Shown: positions 56,045 through 61,190 of the stretch, one piece after another
How the letters are laid out: every line of letters starts with the position of its first letter
Numbering within the stretch: the first letter of the stretch is position 1
Virus record (IMG/VR): IMGVR_UViG_3300021962_000051
Location: 1-64,000 of that record
Reading direction: 5' to 3' (one strand)
From: a virus
DNA: 64,000 bases
Position numbers and translations under genes: made by a program
Notes under the pieces: model-generated
What the model was told of the DNA's origin: nothing
What the model saw: the letters and a program-made list of their open reading frames with translations, nothing else
Databases searched by the model: none

Positions 56045-56182
56045 ATGAAAACTATGAAATATACTAGAAACAAATTAGAACGAAAACTGGATGAGTACAA
56101 TCATACAATGGAATTGATTAGAACGATCGTTCCTATTGCAGTACTTGTAATACAAATCTTTATCTTGGTGAAATTAATATGA
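56045..56182 (+). CDS. Small membrane protein
   Basis: A 45-residue protein: a charged N-terminal helix (KYTRNKLERKLDEYNH) and one C-terminal membrane segment (IVPIAVLVIQIFILVKLI). Its stop overlaps the next ATG (ATGA), so it is coupled to the DUF3310-like gene. No good ribosome site upstream; the start is uncertain. Confidence 0.5.
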   Translation: MKTMKYTRNKLERKLDEYNHTMELIRTIVPIAVLVIQIFILVKLI

Positions 56183-56559
56183 GCGAACCTATCTTCCAAA
56201 AAGATTTATTCTTTGATGACTCATTTGCTTTGCAAGAAGAATCAAAGTATACTATAGGTATGAGTGATAAAATAACTTATAAATTTGACGAGAAAAATCT
56301 AATCAACGAACTACAGAAGTATGTTGATAAAACTTATTCTGGTCACTATAGTAAAAACAAGTTTCAATCGACTGAGTTTATCATCGATTGTGGTCATGGC
56401 ATGGGATTTGCGTTAGGCAATGTGTTGAAATATACTCAGAGGTATGGCAAGAAAGATGGATTTAATCGAGCCGATCTTATGAAGATTCTACATTATGCAT
56501 TAATTGCTCTACACGTACATGACACTACTAACAACAGCGAAAACAAGGAGAACTTATAA
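56179..56559 (+). CDS. DUF3310-like protein
   Basis: A 126-residue protein. The C-terminal half GMGFALGNVLKYTQRYGKKDGFNRADLMKILHYALIAL fits the DUF3310 signature (F-x-x-G-N-x-x-K-Y-x-x-R-x-x-x-K-x-G...D-L-x-K-x-x-x-Y), widespread in phages and often near nucleotide metabolism or replication genes. The function of that family is unsettled. Coupled on both sides: ATGA with the small membrane gene and TAATG with the clamp gene. Confidence 0.75.
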   Translation: MSEPIFQKDLFFDDSFALQEESKYTIGMSDKITYKFDEKNLINELQKYVDKTYSGHYSKNKFQSTEFIIDCGHGMGFALGNVLKYTQRYGKKDGFNRADLMKILHYALIALHVHDTTNNSENKENL

Positions 56560-57221
56560 TGAAGTTTAGTAAAGAAACCCAAGCCATTCTAAAGAACTTT
56601 GCTGGTATCAACAGCAATCTTCTTTTGAAAGAAGGCAATAAACTGAGCACAATCAGTGCACAGAAAAACGTAATGGCGACTACGACCATTGCAGAAACAT
56701 TCAATAAAGATTTTGGTATCTATGACTTGAATGAATTTCTAGGAGCGATGTCTCTATTTGAAGATCCAGATTTGGAATTTTCAGATAAATATGTAGCAAT
56801 TAAAAATGGTAAATCATCCATTAAATACTTTGCTGCAGATCCATCAGTATTGGTTGCACCAACTAAGGATAGTCTTCCAGTAGATGCTGAAGTAGAATTC
56901 GATTTGTCTGGCGAACAGCTAGGTATGATTCTTAAAACTGCATCTGTATTGCGTGCGAATGACGTAGCGATTGTTGCTGAAGATGGTAAACAAAAAGTTA
57001 TCGTAGGCGATAAGAAAAATGCTACTGCGAACTCTTATGAGTTTGACATTGGTGAAGACGATCGTAACTACCGAATCAACATTCGTGTTGAGAATCTAAA
57101 AATGGTAATTACAGATTACACAGTAAGTGTTTCAAGCAAGAGGATCTCTAAATTCTCAGCGAAGAAATCTGATCTTACATATTACGTGGCGATTGAAGCA
57201 GACACAAAGTTTAGCAGTTAA
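56559..57221 (+). CDS. 45: Sliding clamp gp45
   Basis: A 220-residue protein (T4 gp45 is 228). The N-terminus FSKETQAILKNFAGINSNLLLKEGNKL and FGIYDLNEFLGAMSLFEDPDLEF, then YFAADPSVLVAPTKD, match T4 gp45 block by block; the C-terminus TYYVAIEADTKFSS is the conserved end. The homotrimeric clamp gives processivity to gp43 and activates late transcription with gp55. The order 45-44-62-regA is conserved as in T4. Confidence 0.95.
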   Translation: MKFSKETQAILKNFAGINSNLLLKEGNKLSTISAQKNVMATTTIAETFNKDFGIYDLNEFLGAMSLFEDPDLEFSDKYVAIKNGKSSIKYFAADPSVLVAPTKDSLPVDAEVEFDLSGEQLGMILKTASVLRANDVAIVAEDGKQKVIVGDKKNATANSYEFDIGEDDRNYRINIRVENLKMVITDYTVSVSSKRISKFSAKKSDLTYYVAIEADTKFSS

Positions 57222-57252
57222 TCCCACTCAACATACATTATGAGGTAAGCGA

Positions 57253-58191
57253 ATGAGTGATCAATATCTATGGGTTGAGAAGTATCGTCCATCTAAAATA
57301 GATGAATGTATACTTCCTCAATCTCTCAAAAATACTTTCCACGAGTTTATTCAAACTGGACAACTACCGAACTTCTTGTTCTGTGGTGGTGCTGGTGTGG
57401 GTAAAACTACTGTGGCAAAGGCATTGTGTAACGAAATCGGTGCGGAATATCTTTTTATTAATGGCTCGGAAGAATCAGGTATTGATGTTCTTCGAACTAA
57501 GATTAAAAGTTTTGCGTCATCTGTTTCACTAACTGATGCACGAAAGGTAGTTATTCTCGATGAGGCTGATTACCTAAATGCAAATTCAACCCAACCTGCG
57601 TTGCGAGGGTTCATTGAAGAATTCTCTGCGAACTGTCGTTTCATCTTCACCTGTAACTTTAAAAATCGTATTATTGAACCACTACACAGTCGTTGTTCGG
57701 TAGTAGAGTTTAAGATTCCAGGACAAGAGAAACCTGCAGTTGCCACTGCTTTCTTTAAACGTGTTGTTGAAATCCTTAAAACTGAGGGTATCGAGCATGA
57801 TCAAAAAGCAGTAGCGAGTCTTGTGGAGCGATATTTCCCTGACTTCCGTAGAGTGTTGAATGAACTTCAGCGATATTCGGTAAGTGGTACAATCGACAGT
57901 GGCGTCCTAGTAAATACCTCTGACGAATCGTATACTAATCTCTTTAAACTTCTGAAGGAAAAGAACTTCACAGAAGTCCGTAAATGGATTGCTAAAAATT
58001 CAGATCTAGATACAACAGCTTTGTTTAGCGAGTTGTTCAATAAAAGTAATGATTATCTTGTACCAGAATCGATTCCTCAATTGGTTTTGATTCTTGCAGA
58101 CTATCAATACAAAGCAGCATTTGTTGCAGACCACGATCTGAATAAGACTGCAGCATTTACAGAGATTATGGCTAACTGTAAGTTTAAGTAG
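57253..58191 (+). CDS. 44: Clamp loader large subunit gp44
   Basis: A 312-residue AAA+ protein (T4 gp44 is 319). Walker A GGAGVGKTT (45-53), Walker B LDEAD (Asp103-Asp106), sensor TCNFKNRI, and the SRC motif HSRC (145-148) that supplies the arginine finger. With gp62 it forms the 4:1 clamp loader that opens gp45 on primed DNA. Good spacing to gp62 (10 bases). Confidence 0.96.
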   Translation: MSDQYLWVEKYRPSKIDECILPQSLKNTFHEFIQTGQLPNFLFCGGAGVGKTTVAKALCNEIGAEYLFINGSEESGIDVLRTKIKSFASSVSLTDARKVVILDEADYLNANSTQPALRGFIEEFSANCRFIFTCNFKNRIIEPLHSRCSVVEFKIPGQEKPAVATAFFKRVVEILKTEGIEHDQKAVASLVERYFPDFRRVLNELQRYSVSGTIDSGVLVNTSDESYTNLFKLLKEKNFTEVRKWIAKNSDLDTTALFSELFNKSNDYLVPESIPQLVLILADYQYKAAFVADHDLNKTAAFTEIMANCKFK

Positions 58192-58201
58192 GGGAGTTAA
58201 T

Positions 58202-58588
58202 ATGGCTAGTCCCTTTGACTTCCTTAATAGTATAAACTCTACCAAGAAAAACCTATTAGAAGAGGATCCACTTGCAATAAAAAACTATACACCATTTATG
58301 GTGAATAGAGGATTATCTTATTTCCCAGATACAGTATTATATGCGAACGAAATGAATCGCTTTATCGAGATTCCTCGTGAATGGCAATTTTCATTTTTAC
58401 TAAATACTATTACCAGAAGAAAACGATATTCGAAATGGTTCAAAGCTGATGCCAAAACGAAAGAAATTGAACTGGTGATGGAATACTATGGGTATTCCAC
58501 CGAGAAAGCAAGGAATGTTGTTGATTTGTTAACTGAAGATCAATTGCTTGCTATTGAAGAAAAACTTAATAAAGGTGGAAAGAAATAA
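58202..58588 (+). CDS. 62: Clamp loader small subunit gp62
   Basis: A 128-residue protein, shorter than T4 gp62 (187), with the conserved YTPFMVNRGLSYFPDTVLYANEMN and RRKRYSKWFK blocks. The shortened N-terminus is typical of marine T4-like phages. It lies between 44 and regA, with GGGGAG ahead of its ATG. Confidence 0.88.
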   Translation: MASPFDFLNSINSTKKNLLEEDPLAIKNYTPFMVNRGLSYFPDTVLYANEMNRFIEIPREWQFSFLLNTITRRKRYSKWFKADAKTKEIELVMEYYGYSTEKARNVVDLLTEDQLLAIEEKLNKGGKK

Positions 58589-58589
58589 A

Positions 58590-59006
58590 ATGTCTAATGA
58601 GATGATCTATTACGATTGGACTCCTGAGTCCATGCTTGAAGTGAGTCTACCTGAACCAGATAATTTTCTAAAGGTCAGAGAAACACTAACAAGAATTGGC
58701 ATTGCGTCAAGAACCGATAAGAAACTTTATCAATCTTGTCACATTTTGCATAAACAAGGACGATACTTCATCGTTCATTTTAAAGAACTATTTGCTCTTG
58801 ATGGTAAAGAGTCAAATATTACTATAAATGATGTTGAACGTCGTAACACTATTGCTAATCTTCTGTCAGATTGGAATCTATTAAAAGTTATGGATTCTAC
58901 TAAGGCAGAACCTAAAGCATCCCTATCACAAATCAAAGTGTTAACGCACAAAGAAAAAGGTGAGTGGGAACTTGTACCGAAATATAATATCGGTAAAAAG
59001 AAGTAA
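58590..59006 (+). CDS. regA: Translational repressor RegA
   Basis: A 138-residue protein (T4 RegA is 122). The start at 58590, with AAAGGTGG upstream, avoids a 40-base overlap with gp62. After a ~15-residue extension (MSNEMIYYDWTPESM) it is close to T4 RegA: NFLKVRETLTRIGIASRTDKKLYQSCHILHKQGRYFIVHFKELFALDGK, DWNLLKVM, and the C-terminal GEWELVPKYNIGKK. It binds ribosome-binding regions of early mRNAs and represses their translation. Confidence 0.95.
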   Translation: MSNEMIYYDWTPESMLEVSLPEPDNFLKVRETLTRIGIASRTDKKLYQSCHILHKQGRYFIVHFKELFALDGKESNITINDVERRNTIANLLSDWNLLKVMDSTKAEPKASLSQIKVLTHKEKGEWELVPKYNIGKKK

Positions 59007-59155
59007 AACCATTAGGTGAAACTAATGAATTCCCTTAGTTGTTTTTGAGGGTTGTTGTACTAAGTATTAATGTACTCATTTTGAGTGCGCTCCTCAATCG
59101 AGATCTGCTTCGGCTCTCTCGAGATATGTGAGAAACATTTTTAGGAGATAATACC
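59007..59155 (+). promoter_or_regulatory. Structured leader of the PqqA-like gene
   Basis: A non-coding stretch with several predicted hairpins: CATTAG/CTAATG (59010-59027); CCCTTA/TGAGGG (from 59032); GTACTCA/TGAGTGC with loop TTT (59072-59088, one G-U); and TCGAGA/TCTCGA enclosing a GC-TTCG-GC tip (59098-59122). The TGAG of the third arm can instead pair with CTCAA at 59093-59097, so two forms exclude each other. It ends in a strong ribosome site. Could be a regulatory leader; not proven. No promoter is obvious. Confidence 0.5.
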
Positions 59156-59227
59156 ATGTGGACAAAACCAACAGCAACTGAAATGCGTTTCGGATTTGAA
59201 ATTACTATGTACGTATGTAACAAGTAA
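59156..59227 (+). CDS. pqqA: PqqA-like precursor peptide (23 residues)
   Basis: A 23-codon gene (59156-59227) with a very good ribosome site, AGGAGA at 59143-59148, 7 bases before ATG. The peptide starts MWTKP and has R11-F-G13-F-E15-I-T-M-Y19, ending V-C-N-K. Length, the M-W-x-K-P start, R-x-G-x-E-x-T-x-Y and the near-terminal N match the enterobacterial form of PqqA from memory. PqqA is the ribosomal precursor of pyrroloquinoline quinone; PqqE links its Glu and Tyr in E-x-x-x-Y. Both residues are in place here (Glu15, Tyr19). No other pqq gene is in the window, so maturation would rely on the host. The alternative is a chance look-alike short peptide. Confidence 0.75.
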   Translation: MWTKPTATEMRFGFEITMYVCNK

Positions 59228-59233
59228 TTACAA

Positions 59234-59254
59234 GGTATTCCAAAAACGAATACC
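59234..59254 (+). repeat. Perfect hairpin after the PqqA-like gene
   Basis: GGTATTC (59234-59240) and GAATACC (59248-59254), 7-bp perfect stem with 7-base loop, 6 bases after the stop codon. No T-run, so probably an RNA-stabilising or regulatory hairpin rather than a terminator. Confidence 0.6.
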
Positions 59255-59275
59255 AACCGAGCGAAAAAAGAATAC

Positions 59276-59313
59276 TTTAGGGACTTGACATTTTATGAAG
59301 AGTCCCTAAATAT
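59276..59313 (+). promoter_or_regulatory. 10-bp inverted repeat overlapping a late promoter motif
   Basis: TTTAGGGACT (59276-59285) and AGTCCCTAAA (59301-59310) are perfect arms around 15 bases. The right arm overlaps CTAAATAT (59306-59313), a late -10 look-alike. A DNA operator for a late promoter or an RNA hairpin are both possible. Confidence 0.5.
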
Positions 59314-59316
59314 ACC

Positions 59317-59344
59317 TGTATAGAATATGATTGTATTCTATGCA
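59317..59344 (+). repeat. 11-bp hairpin
   Basis: TGTATAGAATA (59317-59327) pairs with TATTCTATGCA (59334-59344), one G-U, 6-base loop. It is part of a series of hairpins between the PqqA-like gene and the 63-residue gene. The 182-base stretch 59228-59409 has no supported gene. Confidence 0.6.
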
Positions 59345-59348
59345 AACC

Positions 59349-59375
59349 CCAGATGCCCTTGTGGATCTGGTTTTT
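59349..59375 (+). terminator. Possible terminator before the 63-residue gene
   Basis: CCAGAT (59349-59354) / ATCTGG (59365-59370), 10-base loop, then five T. A short stem, so a weak or conditional terminator. Confidence 0.5.
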
Positions 59376-59409
59376 ATAAACAAACCTTGCTTAATAAGGA
59401 GGCAATACT

Positions 59410-59601
59410 ATGTTGAACTATATCAACAACACTCTGGACAGCATTTCAACTGCTGCCAAAAAATTTGTCGAAACATTTACTTTCGACAGCAAACTAAAAT
59501 CAATCGCCCACGATCAGATCGATGCTAATACTGCATATGCGAAAGCTACTGCACGTGTTACCGATACAGTTGTATCTGAATTTGCGAAAGGAGTAAAATA
59601 A
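59410..59601 (+). CDS. Small helical protein, unknown
   Basis: A 63-residue protein with a near-perfect ribosome site AAGGAGG 7 bases upstream. It is amphipathic and helical throughout (DSISTAAKKFVETFTFDSKLKSIAHDQIDANTAYAKATARVTDTVVSEFAKGVK), with spaced Ala/Thr/Phe of the kind seen in phasin-like or surface-binding helices; that likeness is weak. One base separates it from hsp20, so the two are likely co-expressed and may act together. Confidence 0.65.
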   Translation: MLNYINNTLDSISTAAKKFVETFTFDSKLKSIAHDQIDANTAYAKATARVTDTVVSEFAKGVK

Positions 59602-59602
59602 T

Positions 59603-60046
59603 ATGACACTCCCTAGCATTTTTGGAAACTTCAAAGACTTTGATCGAGTATGGGTTGGATTTGATGAGCAATTAGAAAGAATGCACGAGATGCATGATAT
59701 GATTGCTAAAAACATTCCCAACTATCCACCTTATAATCTTAAGAAAGTGGATGAAAACAAATACGTCATCGAGATGGCAGTAGCTGGCTTTGCAAAAAGC
59801 GACATCGAAGTAACAATCGATGATGGCAAACTGGTCATCGAAGGTAAAGTAAAAGAAGACACTGAGGACAAAAAAGATGAACTATTCCTATTTCAAGGTC
59901 TAGCAAATCGTGCGTTCAAACGTGCCTTTACATTATCTGATCACATCGAGATCAATAATGCAGAATATCTAAATGGTATTCTAAAAGTAGTCTTGGAAAA
60001 AGTAATTCCAGAACACAAAAAACCTAAGAAGATCGACGTTAAGTAA
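59603..60046 (+). CDS. hsp20: Small heat-shock protein (Hsp20/alpha-crystallin)
   Basis: A 147-residue protein. An N-terminal IbpA-like arm (IFGNFKDFDRVWVGFDEQLERM) precedes the alpha-crystallin domain from ~residue 45 (PPYNLKKVDENKYVIEMAVAGFAKSDIEVTIDDGKLVIEGK...FKRAFTLSDHIEINNAEYLNGILKVVLEKVIPEHKKPKKI). The G-I-L-x-V signature is present. A holdase chaperone, common in T4-like marine phages between the replication genes, perhaps aiding capsid or scaffold folding. A strong terminator follows. Confidence 0.95.
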   Translation: MTLPSIFGNFKDFDRVWVGFDEQLERMHEMHDMIAKNIPNYPPYNLKKVDENKYVIEMAVAGFAKSDIEVTIDDGKLVIEGKVKEDTEDKKDELFLFQGLANRAFKRAFTLSDHIEINNAEYLNGILKVVLEKVIPEHKKPKKIDVK

Positions 60047-60057
60047 ATCTTAATTTG

Positions 60058-60088
60058 GAGGTGGGGAGTTCGCTCCCCATCTCTTTTT
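60058..60088 (+). terminator. Rho-independent terminator after hsp20
   Basis: An 11-bp stem GAGGTGGGGAG (60058-60068) / CTCCCCATCTC (60073-60083), one G-U pair, TTCG tetraloop, then five T. Confidence 0.93.
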
Positions 60089-60103
60089 ACATTTAGATTT
60101 AGA

Positions 60104-60132
60104 TTTACCTGCAAGAAAAAATAAAGTATAAT
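60104..60132 (+). promoter_or_regulatory. sigma70-type promoter
   Basis: TTTACC (60104-60109), 17-base spacer starting TGCAAG, TATAAT (60127-60132). A weaker -35 than the TTGACT class but the same TGCAA in the spacer. It drives the gene at 60210 with a ~70-base leader. Confidence 0.65.
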
Positions 60133-60209
60133 GTATATTGTGGATGAATAGTAGCGAGAGTGAAGTCCATCCACATTTTATTAACACACAAACACACAGG
60201 AGAAAAATC

Positions 60210-60452
60210 ATGGCTAAACCTATGACACCTTTTGAAATACGTCTCGACCTATTAAAAATGGCTAAAGAGATGTTGGAATCAGATTGTTACGCAAAGCGAC
60301 AAGCAGCAGATAACAAATGGTTTCAAGATGTTGAAATTGCTCGTACTAAAGGCGAAGCAATTCCAGCAACACCAGAACTAGTACCATTCCCTACTGAAGA
60401 AAAAATAATCGCTAAGGCACAAGCACTTAACGACTTCATCAGTAATGGGTAA
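60210..60452 (+). CDS. Small helical protein, unknown
   Basis: An 80-residue protein with AGGAGAAAAATC before the ATG at 60210; an in-frame upstream ATG at 60138 has no ribosome site. FEIRLDLLKMAKEMLESDCYAKRQAADNKW is a long helix; PFPTEEKIIAKAQALNDFIS is a second. The pattern resembles small conserved proteins near the polymerase in T4-like cyanophages. Function unknown. Confidence 0.7.
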   Translation: MAKPMTPFEIRLDLLKMAKEMLESDCYAKRQAADNKWFQDVEIARTKGEAIPATPELVPFPTEEKIIAKAQALNDFISNG

Positions 60453-60461
60453 TTAATAGGA

Positions 60462-60483
60462 GAGAGGGGAGCAATCCCCTCTC
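60462..60483 (+). terminator. Strong hairpin, probable attenuator/terminator
   Basis: A perfect 9-bp GC-rich stem GAGAGGGGA (60462-60470) / TCCCCTCTC (60475-60483) with GCAA tetraloop. No T-run follows, so it may act as an mRNA end stabiliser or attenuator before the membrane gene at 60492. Confidence 0.55.
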
Positions 60484-60491
60484 ATTGACTT

Positions 60492-60749
60492 ATGGACATA
60501 AACTTAATATACGTTATTTTACTGGCAGTAATCTTTCTTGGACTATTTGCTGCTCCCTACTATACAATCAAAACAATTTTTCTAATTTGTATGATTGGAT
60601 TTCTTATTGGATTCCTTACAGGGTGCCAATCAGAGAATTGGAGTTTCACACCAAACGCAAAGATAAAAACAGATGAAATATCAAGAGACAAACCAACCAA
60701 AGGAATTGAAATCGAAGAAGTCCAAGGACAAATCGAATACAAATTCTAA
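60492..60749 (+). CDS. Small membrane protein with lipobox-like motif
   Basis: An 85-residue protein: two adjacent hydrophobic segments (LIYVILLAVIFLGLFAAPYY and FLICMIGFLIGFL), then LTGC at Cys45, which fits a lipoprotein signal cleavage motif, then a soluble tail of 40 residues. Possibilities: a membrane-anchored lipoprotein (spanin-like) or a two-span membrane protein in which LTGC is incidental. No proper ribosome site is seen before the ATG at 60492. Confidence 0.45.
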   Translation: MDINLIYVILLAVIFLGLFAAPYYTIKTIFLICMIGFLIGFLTGCQSENWSFTPNAKIKTDEISRDKPTKGIEIEEVQGQIEYKF

Positions 60750-60834
60750 ATACTGTATTTACGATACAGCAATGAGATTTTGCTTATTGTTAAAAGATTG
60801 TAAATGCAAAAAATATTAATGAATGGAGAAACAC

Positions 60835-61128
60835 GTGATCAAGATTCTACAACTAGCTAACGCAATGGAAATTATCTCAGAGATTGATGAACCAATCGCT
60901 GGAGAAATTCATGCTTCAAATCCTGCAATCATTATGCGTCAAATGCAGGGAGAAAAAATGGGATTAGGACTTGCTCCTTTTTGTCCATACTCTGACGATA
61001 AGAAACCAGTAGTATTTAATCGTGCACAAGTAATTGCAGAGATTACACCAAGCACTGGACTTGTAAATGAATACAATCGTATGTTCGGTTCAGGACTGGT
61101 AGTTCCAGAGAAAAAACTTATTATTTAA
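60835..61128 (+). CDS. Hypothetical protein, Sm-like family candidate
   Basis: A 97-residue protein starting at GTG 60835, which has GGAGAAAC 3-10 bases upstream; the ATG at 60823 overlaps that site. IKILQLANAMEIISEID...PAIIMRQM...LAPFCPYSDDKKPVVFNRAQVIAEITPSTGLVNEYNRMFG shares its layout with 45903-46421. Small conserved proteins of this type sit next to gene 43 in marine T4-like phages. Function unknown. Confidence 0.65.
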   Translation: MIKILQLANAMEIISEIDEPIAGEIHASNPAIIMRQMQGEKMGLGLAPFCPYSDDKKPVVFNRAQVIAEITPSTGLVNEYNRMFGSGLVVPEKKLII

Positions 61129-61130
61129 AC

Positions 61131-61159
61131 TTGACTTTTTCAAATTTTTGTAGTATAAT
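61131..61159 (+). promoter_or_regulatory. sigma70-type promoter for DNA polymerase
   Basis: TTGACT (61131-61136), N17, TATAAT (61154-61159), spacer ending TGTAG. The predicted start point near 61166 leaves only a few bases before the ATG at 61173, supporting TTG 61191 as the true start. Confidence 0.85.
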
Positions 61160-61190
61160 ATATTATTAATTTATGGTTGGAGGAAGTTCT

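Noticed and set aside
56029-56058. Possible promoter TTGGCA-N18-TATGAA after the AAA+ operon terminator
   Set aside because: Poor -10, non-optimal spacing and a start point downstream of the small membrane gene ATG; not strong enough to list.
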